DNA of 64,000 bases from the NCBI GenBank assembly GCA_003342815.1, contig PTEX01000234.1:49547-113546 (forward strand). The letters are read 5' to 3'. Below are positions 51,911-64,000 of this stretch, piece by piece (the stretch's first letter is position 1; each line of letters starts with the position of its first letter). The notes beneath the pieces are model-generated. The model saw only the letters and a program-made list of their open reading frames with translations, did no database searches and was not told where the DNA came from. This DNA is from Eudromia elegans. Its lineage: Eukaryota; Chordata; Aves; Tinamiformes; Tinamidae. Both the position numbers and the translations under genes were made by a program.

Positions 51911-52462
51911 GTATGTGCTTTTAGTGCACACTGTTTTATACCTCCTTCCTAAGACAACAAGTGTTGCCAGCTTTGCCACTACAAAATAAGCTCGAGGAGT
52001 CCAAGATGATCACACCTTGCCAAATAGGGCAAACCTCTTCCAGGAGACAAGGGACATTGTGCTTAAGATATGCTTGAAATTTCTCTTATTGCAACACTAG
52101 TTCAAAGCTCTTGTCCAGTGTAAAAATCTCTTCTCCTTTAGCATATATAACTTGTCATATTTCTTATTAAGTGCCATTGCCAGAACTGACTACACAGTGT
52201 GCTGCTTTAGAATGTATTTTATATGATCTATGTGATGGAAAGTTACATAGTAGCCATTTATAGTTTCCAAAATTTACTTATTTATATGTCTAGGTGAATA
52301 TTTTCTGTAACACTTATTGAATGGAATAGCAGATGTTTTCCACACAGATTGTGATAAAGAATAGATTAAAAGAATGCACAGGTAGTGTGGCACTTTGTCC
52401 ACACTACTTTCTGTAGTCCTACTCTAGAAACAAAACTTGAGATATTTTATGTCACCAAATCA

Positions 52463-52816
<354 letters not shown>

Positions 52817-54159
52817 TTATGAATATTTTCATTAAGAACATGGCTGCGTATTTTGGAGGAGTAATATATAGCTCACTAATACAGAGGCCTGCTGAAGGCA
52901 GCGTGATGGAGCTGGTCATCCCATCGCTGGGGAAACTACTGAGCTTGCTGTGCTTCAGCAGCCTGCCCCAAAGCAACGGCTTCTTTCTTCTGTTTAATCA
53001 TACCACAGTCACGGTGCGGTCAGAGTGTGCAGGCAAAAAGCTGGAAGCCCAAGCCACAAAAAGGAACATTTTTGTGTCCAAAGCTATTTACAAGAACAAT
53101 ACTGAAGTCAGGGAAAGGAAAAGAACACCATGAAAAATGTAAAGTAATTTTTAATTTCCAATCTAGTTGCTGAGACAGTCAACATGGAGATCAATCAGTA
53201 ACAAGAAACATCCAGACCTACATCTGTCTTGGATTTTCTAGGAGGAAGCCTGCTGTGATCTAAACATTTTGTGATAAATAGTAAATGCTTAGTTTTTGTG
53301 CCTCACCTCTATAGGATCTTCACTCTCTCAAACTGCAAATCAAAATCAGAAGCACCTAATTTGCTGTTCTGAAGGTTCAGAACAGCAGGAAACCCATAAT
53401 CACCTACACAGCTAATTGTCTTAACAGAGATAACAAGTAGTGATTCTCTTTAATGTGTTTAGGCTCAACAGAAACTGTGCTGTAGGTTTTTAAAAAGTAA
53501 ATGACATCCCTTTTTTTCTTTCCATCTTTTTAAACAGAGTAATGAAGTGTTGTAGAAACAGATCCAACCATACACGGTTCTTTCCACCCTCGAATAATGG
53601 GACACACTGCACAGGAACCTGTTTCTGTGTTAGGGCTTGTGCACCTCTGGCAGCAGTGCCATATTCCTGTAATTCCAGCAGCATCAGAGAGTTACTGCTC
53701 GTTCACAGTGAAGGGAAGTTAGAAGACGTCTAGTCTGAGCCTATTTGGAGAACTTGTTTTTCAGTGTAATTGGATCCAAATATTTGATTGAGGTATTTAA
53801 GTGAGTTTGATAGATACTCTGAAGATAGCTACAGAAATTGATTTAGAGAGCTTGTGAAATAATTTTGATGTGGAATTATGTTTGCCTCAGAGATCTCAAA
53901 TATGCAGGGTGTCTGTACAGTGAATGTGTTTTTGGGTAGCCATCACACACAGAAAGTATCATCAACTGCCTGGATAATTCCCATCTATTGCTGAATCCTA
54001 TCCTGCTGTGGACAGTAGAAACTTTGAATGAACATTTTGCCTAAGTGACAGGGCGCTGCCATTTGGATAATACTGCCCCGTCACCCACATTACAGTCAAG
54101 CACAACTGCGGAGCTCCACGGACCCCTCTTACAAAGCTGAAGCTGGTGTATGGCACTAG

Positions 54160-54285
54160 GATCCAGTCTAAGGGCCACAAAGCAGGAGTCAGGAGCCCCA
54201 CACTCCACTCTGACTTTCCCACTGACCCAAAAAAGTCATTACACTTTTCTCCATCCCACTCGGAGATCATTTTCTCCTTTTAGAA
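54160..54285 (+). mobile_element. MIR-type SINE fragment
   Basis: CAGGAGTCAGGAGCCCCACA, then CTCTGACTTTCCCACTGACC, then AAGTCATTACACTTTTCTCC follows the MIR order (CCAGGAGTCAGGACTCCTGG, CTCTGCCACTGAC, AAGTCACTTCACTTCTCTGTGCC) with small deletions. The last part (ATTTTCTCCTTTTA) is weak. It is old and diverged, and lies in intron 1. Confidence 0.55.
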
Positions 54286-57200
54286 GATGCTGAGCAGAGT
54301 GAGCGACCTCAGTTGGGGCTTCACTTGCCATCTGGCACTGAAATTCCCACCCTTACACTCAGCACAGTGCAAATACAGACCTGTGCCTGTTCAAGACATT
54401 AGAGCTGCAGCAAGGAGAACTGGTCCCTTTGGTTCAGGTGGTAAACCCCTACAGCTTTAAAGAAAGCTATTGCAGAAATTCATTTTCTAGGATTTATTGG
54501 ATGCTACTGAAATGAGAAATTCTTGGCACCAGATCGTTAAAAGGAAGTGCTATGGGTGCCAAAATAGTATTAATTAAGGGTCATCAAGAAATTCCTCTCT
54601 CCCTGTGAGTGACCTTCTCTTAGATATATTTACAATAATATACAATTTGCTTTATGAGGAGATTCTTAAAGGAATTCACATGCATTAAACACTTCAGTAA
54701 TATTGCAAATTCCCTATTATTATCCCATTCTTACAGAACAAGGGAAATACCAAATTCTTTACCTTTTGCAGAAATCTGTAGCATTCTCTAGGGATGTAGA
54801 ATATGCAATTCAGTACCATAGCCTGCGAGCCATTTCTGTCTGCTAGTGCAATCCAGTGACCAGTATGAGGGACAAACAGAACAAAACAAGAATCTGTCTG
54901 TTGTCTGCTGTGGGGCTGGGTTGGACTCATGGTTTAAATTGGTGATGGTTTCTTTTTTGAATTTTTTTTTTGTTTGGTTTTTTTTTTGGGTATTTTTAAG
55001 CTATTACCTCCTTCCAAGGAAACCATTCGGCACCATGACTGGATATTACATAATTCACTCCTACAACAACCCTTCTTGGCATGTTCCAGGTCAACAGGAA
55101 AATGTAAGGATTGTAAAGACCACAGCTTGTCCACTCTCTCAGCAAACTTACTTCATAAGCTTCTATTTGTGTAAAGCATGGCAACCAAAAGTCTTATCAC
55201 AAGCAGGATCCCAGCAGATTATATGCTGGGATAACACAAAATCAAAGCCTTGGCTGCCAGCAAAGACTCTATGGCCTCAGTATAAAGACATGGATCTGCA
55301 AGTGGCCACCTGGTTCAACTGGTAGGGTAGGTAGGAGTGCCAAAGCTGGACAGACCAAAACATGCAGTATACCAAGCATGAAACAATTCCCAACAATCAG
55401 CTTAAGGTCCACATTAAAACAGGAAAGTCACAAATATAAGACCCCAGAGGAAGAAAGTAGAAGAGAACATGGACATTACACGTCTGCTAACACAGATGTC
55501 AGTCCTCCCTACACTGTCAGGCAAAATGCTTCAGCAATTCCTTCCAATCTGACCTGGAAAATGGTCTTAAATCACTTTAAAACTGAGTCATCATGAAAAA
55601 CACATCGATCTGGCACTTGAAAGACACCATTAAGAGCACCATTGCGAATTGTGTTACATCCTGTGGAAATCTCAAATTCTTTAGAGAGAGGTGAGGGGGA
55701 AAAAAGCTGTTCCAAAAAGCCAAATTATGTAATAAAAGTGGTGGTAGTAAAATTATTCCTGGCCCCTGGAATCAACTAGCAAAAGTCCAGGAAGATGCAA
55801 TGAATATGGTGAAAGCAAGTGGTGGTTAAGTCATTTTTCATCTCCCTATGCCTTGTAGAAGACAAGAGAAGGATGAACACTGCCAAGATACATAAAACAG
55901 TATTGTTTGGCTAGGGCACTTGTTTGAGCAGATCTGCAATTTAACCTTTGTGGAGTTTTTGCACAGCTGTAAAGGGGAGTTTTAAGGAGCAAAAGATCTG
56001 AATTCACTTCAAACTCCAAGGGGATGTCTAATTAGTAGGCAGGGTGACAGGGAGAATGTTGATGGTCTTACAAAGATGACAGTAAGAATTAAAATAGGAA
56101 AAGGGAACTGCTTTCTGGCTCATTTGAAACTTCAGCTTGTCAGTAAATATCTGTGAGATGCCATGGACACTGCTCCTCTGGGGAATTTCACCCGAAAGAT
56201 CCTTCTCCACGGTCACAGTGTGCAAAGCTGAGTAATTCCTTTAGAAAGGACATAAGGCTTTCCCACCACCACAAGCAATTCCTCCCACCTGTTGATGTGC
56301 TGGCATCGAAAGAAGTTGGCAGTGGAGGGTTAATCCTCTCAAAGAGCCATAAGACCCCCATTACAGGTGTTCATTACAAGGCTCATAGGGCCAGCTGCAA
56401 TGGATTTAGGATTTCCTTATCTTGATGTACTAGTAGAATGCAGCAGTTGGCAGGAAAATCTAGAGATGGGCTTGGTGAGAAGTTTTGCTCCATATGTAAG
56501 TTAATGCTTCTTTTCTCTCCATGAAATGTATATAGTAAGTGGTAACCAAACTGAAAGCATCTTATGTATTTCTTTTAAAAAGGTTCTCTTTACTTACTAG
56601 GTCTTTAAAATGTATCTGTTGGTAGTGCTGGGAAGCAAGGCTTCCCTTGTTACTTATTTGCTGAGTGTTTCCAGTTTAATAGTTTATAATCAGAGAGGTT
56701 ACAGCATGTGCTTTTGTCAAAGAGGCTGCTGTTGTCTTGTACAGTTCATTCCTCTCCTATTTGTTGAGGTAAAATATATGTGAGGATTTAAGAATCCCAG
56801 GCTTTGGCAATGGGATAACTTTAGAAATAAAGATGAGGGTACTATTAGAAGTATGATTGTGTAACCAAATAATTAAATGGATGATAAGCTTTTCGTTTCC
56901 AAAGTCAGTGGGAATTGGTATTGCTATTACTTTAGCAATAAAGGTGTCTTTACTAGAGAAGAAAGCACAGATATCCTAATAGTGTCTCTTTTTTGTCAGC
57001 TTTTAAATCTGCCTGATGGCGAGGGGCAGCATTACCTATTTCCTAGAACTCTGGTTTAAAATGGCTATTAATAGCAGTGATAACATCCTGCTTATGTGGG
57101 AACGGAGCGTTGTTATTAAGACATATGGGAGTTGAGAAGCAAATCTCTGGACGCTTAGAGATTCTCTCTAGAGAATTCCGATTCTCAGTTAAGTTCTGTT

Positions 57201-60200
57201 CGTGTCTGCTACACCTGTGAGGTGACAGTTGGAGCTCCACTGGTTACTCGAAGCTCGAGTGAGCTGAGCTGCTCGAGGTGGTTGTTGACGGGCTGTGGGG
57301 GCACTGCATGTGTCTGGTATTCCCGGGCTTCTCTGGTTTATTTTTATATAATACATATAAAAGTGAACTTTTAAGATATGTCCTGCTACCCTCCCCTCAA
57401 AAAGGAAGTAGGTATTGGTGTCCACAAACAGTGTCTTATGAATTAAAATTGAGAAGAAAAAGAACTTTCTAGGCTTTCCAATCTGTCTAGACCAGTTCAA
57501 CATTGTAATGCTGTGGATCAAGAAGAAAGATAATAGCTGGTTACACAGCACACAGGATAGTTCTCATAAACCATCCCTTTCTGCAGTTTCTGCTTTCAGG
57601 AAGCCTTGCTGAAAGAAGTTAAAGACTGCACCGAGTTAACTAATTTTCTAGCCTCAGGATTGAGTCACAAGTACAAACTAGGTGACACTTTTGCAGCTAA
57701 TACATCTATAATATCTGCTCTACAGAAGTAATCTCATTCTGAGGTAGTTGTTATGAGATATACTTCAGGAGGATGAAATTCAATAACAACCCTAAATGAG
57801 AAGAACTATTCATAGAGCTCTTAGAAGAGTGATCATATGTCTTAAATGGAGTCCATTTTTCCCTTGTGTATAATGTTCATCTTAGACTTCCCAGCTTACT
57901 CTGATGCATTCACAGAGTTACCACACTTATTGCTCTAGCGAATACAAGAGAACAATCAGCTGTTCTGATTTTTTTTTCTGCAATAGGTGACCTAGTGCCT
58001 AAGACAGGGCATAAATTGCTTAGATCCCTTATTCATTATTGTTGTCAACAATTAGACTAGTAAGTCTTTTTCTAAAATAACTTTAAAGTATTCACAGAAG
58101 CGGCTTCAATTTGCAAGGTTCTAGCTTCAGTGAATGTCCTTAGTGAAATGAAATAAAGCAGGAAGGTTGGCGACCAAGCTGGTTGTTTACACAGCTCATG
58201 GAATGATGAACAACTAACGCAGATAAGCTGGAAAAGCACTTACTCTCTTTGATCCGATCAGAGTACCAAGTTTGTTTGTGATTAGTAATGAGTCAAAAGA
58301 TATCTATTAACAGTACTGTGCTCTTCCTCCCCCAACCAAAAGTGGAAAGGTCGTAGGCTACTGGCAACATGTATTTCTTTTTCCTAAATCCTCTCTTAAA
58401 AATGAATTTACTTCCTGCCCCACCACATACACCTCTTTTTATTGGAGGAGATAAAAAAAAACCTTCTAATATCTTTTCTCCCCCCCTCCCCAATCTGGCC
58501 TAGAGGGTCACTTCTAGAGATGCTTCTGCTTAGCCTTTATGCTTAATCAGTTTTGGACTTAAGAAAAGAATCAAGGAGTGTCAGTGAGATGGTAGCTTTT
58601 GTCATGTGGGCAAATGCACTTGGGCCACGGAACTCCTCTATGTTTCTCCTCTGTTTTCCTCTGTTTTCTTCTCTCCTATGTTTTCCTCTATGTTTCTGCT
58701 TGTAAGTAAGCCCAGGATGACTGAAATCTCATTTGGATCTGGCGTTGCTCAGTGATCATCAGAGCTCCCCCGACAGCTAAGTTAACAAGGACAGAAGACA
58801 AGTTTTCAATGAAAATGAATGAACTAGAGGAAAAGAGTCTCTGAGTTGCACTGCAGCAGTAGGGATGATGTTTCTGTGAAGCAGTGACGTGGCTGTGCAA
58901 AGGGAACAGAAACCTGGGCACCAGATGATGGAAGCTCTGCTGCGCTGCTGCCAGGATAAAGTGCTGTCCTCAGGCTGGGAATGTGAACCGTGCTGAAAAC
59001 CCCTGCACCTTCATTTGGCAGCCAAGAAGTATCTCTGCTGCCACTCCTGTCCCACAGCGCAGCTGGAAACTTTTTTAAAAATCTAGTGCCCAAACCTGTG
59101 TGTGGTGCTGGAGGAGGGACAGCAGGGACCCCACTCTCTTGTTTTATCTCTTCAAGAATGCAGTTAGGTAACACAGATCTCCCAAATCTGAGTAGACTTA
59201 ACTATGTCCATACTGGGCCAAAGAGCATGAAGAAAACTCAGTTTATTTTTTGCTGTGACGTCAGCTGCTGTTTAAACCTCAATTTCATAGCTAACACTAG
59301 ACAGAAATGGCTGCATAATACTTTCATGATGTAGGACTCTGCATAAGTATCTCTTGTTACAGATGTCCGTTTCTCAAGTATTCTTGCTAGTTAAAGGTTT
59401 TAACATTAAAGTCAGCAGAAACGACTACTCCGGGTTAGGAGGATAGCTTCCATTGGATTTGGTATCCTTACTGTGACTCTTCCACTTGAAATTCAGTGGA
59501 CTAACATAAAAAATCCACAACAAGAAAAATTTCCACGTACAGCTGTTTAAAGGCATTCTCAAAGCTTTGGAAAATAATCCACTCAAGCTGTAAATTAGCA
59601 TGACTTGTGCTGGTGTTGCTCTGCATATTTTACTTAATTGAGTATGCTGAAGTGAGATCCTGTAGCACTTCCATATTTCTATATTATAAAGCCAGTCATC
59701 AATTTTTCCAATACATGAAAAGTAAAAAGCAAAGAATTTTTCACGAGTTAGTTTTGTTTTAGTATGTTGCCAACAAAACAAAACCAACACAAATAAAGAG
59801 TAGCCTTAGCCTCCAGAGTGGAGTTTGTGTTCGCAGGCATCCTGGCTGGCTGAAGTTTGCTCGATAGAGGGGTGGCCTCCCCTGCCAGCAGGGAGGACAA
59901 GCAAGGTTTTCATATTCCGTAGATCATAAACACTCTCAAATCTGTGCTGTGATGGTAACCAGGCTACCTGTGCTAATTACCAGCCCTGTTCTGAAATGAC
60001 AAGTTGTTTATGGGCTTGGATTTTCTCACAGATAAGAAGCAAGTATGTATGTGGCTGTGCCATGCCATGAATGAAATGGTTTGATAGACAAGTCCTTGCC
60101 CTCACCCGGTTTCCATTACTATTTTCACATCAAGGGACAGGGGGAGGAACCTTGCAAGTATCAGAATGCTGCCTGAGTGTCTTATACAGACTTTTATACA

Positions 60201-60570
60201 AAATTTGTCCCTAGGACCCACATCCTCTTTTTTGATAGTCCTCAAGCACTCATTTCTGACATGGAGCTTATTTATGGGACCATGCTACCTGCATAAAAAG
60301 AGAATAGTTGAACCTGAGGATAGCAGTGTTTGGAGCACAGCATTTCAAATTTGTGATGTTTTTGTATTCCATTTGTTTATAAATGGTCAAAACAATTCTC
60401 TTCTTTTTCCTAAGAAAAAAACTAATGCAGAACCAATGTTTATGGCCAACTCAAGTATCATGAAAACACAGGGATTAAATGAAAATACTGACATAAATCA
60501 GTTGTATGAGTTAGAGCTGCAGATTTCTGTTTTCTTCTGAACTCAATGTTTAGGTTGATTGTCCGAGGGG

Positions 60571-60605
60571 AAAAAAAAAAAAAAAAACAAAACAAAGAAA
60601 CAAAA
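60571..60605. repeat. A-rich tract
   Basis: Seventeen A residues are followed by CAAAAC and AAAGAAAC units. It resembles a decayed A tail or simple repeat, and no retroposed body could be identified to its left. Confidence 0.85.
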
Positions 60606-60752
60606 ATCTTGTTTGTTAGGCTGACTTCAAAAAAATATCAATTAAGTGCCTCACTTAAAAATGCAGGTAAATATAGATTCATCTATATATTCTTGACTAG
60701 TTAGGTTAGCCAAGTATACCTACCTTAATTCATCCGTCTTAATGGGGTTTTA

Positions 60753-60773
60753 CATATATATATATATATATAT
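60753..60773. repeat. (TA)n microsatellite
   Basis: CATATATATATATATATATA: about ten alternating AT dinucleotides, in intron 1. Confidence 0.95.
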
Positions 60774-62431
60774 TTGAGCATACATGAAAGCTTATTTCTA
60801 GATATTTTCAGATTATGGACACTGGAACTCTCCATTCAAAGAGAATATATCTTAAGGAGACTTAATGACCGTGGAGTAACGCATCAGTAGGTGTGAAGCA
60901 AGTCAGTAGCAGGGCAATGAACCTTCTATTCTGTTGAAGAGATTTATCTCCCCTACTGATTCTAGATCAGTTTGGCTGAGACTGTACGTTGCTCATCTCC
61001 ATTGAATGGAGCAGTGAGTGGGTGTCGCAGTTCTGCACCCATTTATGCATCTTCAGTTCACGGAAAGGTGCAGGAACAACATATGCCACCACTGGCCCCA
61101 CTTCAAATTTGTTTAATTTTTTTTCAGTGCAAGCTTCACTATTTCAGTCAGTGGGAGCACTTATTTTACACAATATTCAGAGACCTTGCAAAAAAACCTT
61201 TTGTTGATAGATGTGGAAAGAAGGTGGGAAAGGAGAGGATAGAGATTTCATCTGGTCAAAGGTGTGCAGTGTTGGAAGCGCTTTCTAAATCTTACACCAA
61301 GCTCTGCAGGGATCCTTTTCATCTGCTGAATGCTAAACAACTGCCTACTTATGCTAAAGAGAAGCCCTAACACACGAGCACTATATTAGGGACAAGGGAG
61401 ACCATTCACACTGCAAATTACTTTAACACATCCCCACAGGAGTTCTCATTTCTGTGTCCCTGGACTGCCTGCAGCTGAATCTCCCCTGAGCTGCAGACCA
61501 CTCACCTCCCTGACCTTCCTAAGGAAGAGCTAGGCTGGGGGTAGGGAAGGCCTCTAGCTGACACCTTAATCCAAATGCCTCCTAATTTTGTTGAAAAACA
61601 AACATGCTTTGTGGGCATCAAGTCAGGGTGCTTGGATAGATAGGAGATAGTTGGTTATGAAGCTTATAGGTGAGGGGAGAAAGGAACAGACATATTTTGA
61701 CCCCTGCCCTTTAATACCCACAGTCGCACTCTGTTAACATCTCTCTTTCCTGCAGGAAATCTTGTCTCAATTTGACCTATAGCTTGAAAAACAAGAGTCA
61801 GGTTTCCTTTCATTTGGTGAGTCCTCTGACACTCCAAACATATGAAAAATAACACCCGGAAATAGATATGTGCCTATTTAAGCCACACTTAACAAAAACA
61901 TTTACCTCCTGTGCAGCTCTTAGGATAAAAGGTTTTGCTAAGAAACGTTCATGTGGGGTTAAAAAGAACTTTACGTCTGAGACAGTTGTGTTTATATCAT
62001 TTACATTCAGTAATGCCTTCTTGGCACAGAAACCTCTCCGATGGCTGCCAAAGTTTAAAGGAGGCAAAGCTAAGGTCACTGTCAGAGGCAGAAACAACAC
62101 ATCATCTGCCCAGAAAGGGCCCCTCGCAGTGAGCCTAGGGCCCCAGTTCCTGCACTTGTGTGAAGACAAAAACTTCTATTAAATTCAATATAGCGAAGAA
62201 AACAAGTTGTATCCACTATCGAATTACACTGCAGTTTCATCTTGTGAGTTCACATGAGTTTTAGGTAAGTTTTTCTGCATCTATAACCACCATCTTAATC
62301 AAATACAATAGTTCCAAGAATGATCTTGGACAAGGAAGCCTAAGACTTTACAACTTATTTCAGAAAAAGGTAACAGCAAGAGCAGGTAACAATTTAGTAA
62401 AGAGTAATCTGGTTTCTAAGTAAACTAAAGA

Positions 62432-62452
62432 TTTTTTTTTTTTTTTTTTCAG
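62432..62452. repeat. Poly-T tract ending in CAG
   Basis: Eighteen T residues are followed directly by CAG. It looks like a strong acceptor on the plus strand, but the sequence after it meets stops early in all frames, so I list it only as a homopolymer. Confidence 0.85.
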
Positions 62453-64000
62453 CTTGAGACTGTCAGGGGAGTTATTTGATTATTTATTTAAACTGAAATG
62501 TATTAATTGGAGATTGGTGAATATAAGAACACCTCTATTTCAAGGGCCTCTGATGTTCAAACCCTGTTCTCTTAAAAGCTCTTACTAATTTTCTCTTCTT
62601 CAAGATGCTCTGACTATATCATGTTTCTATTGCTTTCCATTCAATCATAGGTGTCCACAGTCCTAATCAATATGTACATATAGCAGCCTAGCAGGAATAT
62701 AGGCACCTCCCCCCAAATGTTTTGTACTTCCCGTCTACAAATGAATTTAGAAACCCAGGACTACAAAATTGACTAAAGAGACCTCTGGGAGCACAGTGCT
62801 GCCTTTGAAAGGTTGGTTGTTTGTACGTTAGCTGGCTGAGACGTGAATACAGATTTCCAGACTCCCCAGTTTGTTCCAGAGTATTTCTCTTGTGCTCATT
62901 CAGGAGAGCCAGGAATCCTGCCATGTGCAGAGCACAGGTGTGGGTGGTCATTTAATACAGAAGCAACCTTGGGTATGTCAGTGAGAGCTGCCAATCCCAA
63001 AGAATTTCTTTAAGTTATTTGCTTATCTTAAAACCCAATCTCTAGAAACAAAGCAAAAACATGTTTCCTAAAATACAGGTTTTAGAAGACAATGCAACAG
63101 TTCTCCTACCAAGAGCACTTTACAGGGGGTAGTAAAAATGGTGCAGTGGGTAGCAAAGTGGCTGTACAGCAGACTTTAAAACTCCACTTGTTCAAAGTAT
63201 TTGATGTGTTAGTATTTACTTAGACCAAAGTCCATGCCAAAAAGTAACAAACTTGACTCATTACTGTAAAACATGATCATCAAGAAAGCATGAAAACTTA
63301 AAAGAAGTGTGCTGGCCTGGGAAAGATGGATATTATTTTCAATGTAGAAAATACCTTTTTCTTAGGCTTCATAAAGATCACAAAAAGAGAGGAAGAAACC
63401 CCTATAGTTGATTCTACTTTCCTTGGGTGAGACTTTCTATAATTTTGTTATTAGTAGTAGATCACTGATTCTAATATCTCTGAGAATAAAAATTGACCTC
63501 CAGCAGAAAATAACTAATCCAAGTTGTGGCATTTATGAAATACTGTCTGTTTGAATTATGCTAGAATTACTTTAAGATTTGAGTAATTTTGCAAAACTTA
63601 TTCTGTTTCTTTGATCCATTCAGAAAGTAACTGAAGGAAACTGCAATGAAGCAAAGACTTATATTCTTTCCATTTAATTTAATCATTTCAGTGTGGCCTT
63701 CTAAAAAGACAATTCCAGAGAGTAGCTAAAGGGGCATCAAGTTGCTGGCAATTTAACTAGGAAAAGAAAACTGAGGAGAGGTACAAATATTAACTATTAC
63801 ATTTCACAAAACTGTTTAGAAGCTTTAAGGTAACGCTTTTAGGCAAAGTTTGTATGTGTGCATTTAGCTTTGGTAACAGAACATATTTGTTTTTGGGTCT
63901 AAGCAAATGTAGCTTATCAGCATTGTATTATTAGCTTAGTAATATCTGTACTTTGTATATTTTTGCCATGCTATACGGGTTTTTGGTGGTGTTGGTTTTT

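Noticed and set aside
54846-55325. Plus-strand 159-codon frame with a hydrophobic phenylalanine-rich stretch
   Set aside because: The hydrophobic stretch is a T-rich low-complexity run (54954-54990) read as Phe, not a real membrane segment.
55820-55915. Possible MIR fragment (GGTTAAGTCATTTTTCATCT, CCCTATGCCTTG)
   Set aside because: Only two short matches to MIR, and the expected next block is absent.
60972-61370. Plus-strand 132-codon frame in intron 1
   Set aside because: No homology recognised, no convincing start context or splice sites, and AT-rich internal runs.

Overview
The window is vertebrate, non-mammalian amniote DNA, most likely from a bird (a crocodilian or turtle is possible). 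The evidence is a very low density of recognisable repeats over 64 kb, a CR1 LINE as the only clear LINE, a few old MIR-type SINE fragments, no Alu, B1 or L1 elements, and AT-leaning DNA with small CpG-richer islets. I found no bacterial-type genes, operons, CRISPR arrays, rRNA or tRNA genes.

Only one piece of coding sequence can be named with confidence. It is an internal exon of the single-copy gene ZCCHC24 on the minus strand (52508-52708), encoding a conserved [14 protein letters not shown] segment and a CCHC zinc knuckle, with good splice sites on both sides. Everything to its right (52709-64000) is then intron 1 and everything to its left (1-52507) is intron 2, because neither the first exon nor the 3CxxC-type zinc-ribbon exons 3 and 4 could be found. 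About 600 bp beyond the exon's 3' end, on the opposite strand, lies a CpG-rich 157-bp segment with strong splice sites (51754-51910). It may be an exon of an unrecognised antisense transcript and is the best candidate here for something undescribed.

Reading left to right. 1-18.3 kb is unique intronic DNA with a CpG-rich patch at 2.5-3.1 kb, a MIR fragment at 5.6 kb and a (TTTA)n tract at 8.2 kb. 18.3-19.1 kb is an old CR1 fragment. 19.1-42.2 kb is mostly unique, with a MIR at 21.1 kb, CpG-rich patches at 22.4 kb, 26.0-26.5 kb and 32.5 kb, a 30-bp tandem duplication at 32.2 kb and a poly-T tract holding the window's only ambiguous base. 42.25-42.83 kb is a decayed tandem repeat of about 160-170 bp with telomere-like GGTTAG words. 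47.1 kb carries an inverted CR1 3' end, and 50.28-50.41 kb a perfect 66-bp tandem duplication. 51.7-52.7 kb holds the two exon-like features, followed by intron 1 with a MIR at 54.2 kb and simple repeats.

Most open reading frames of 60-160 codons here show no family resemblance, no splice-site context and no codon bias. I treat them as chance frames.
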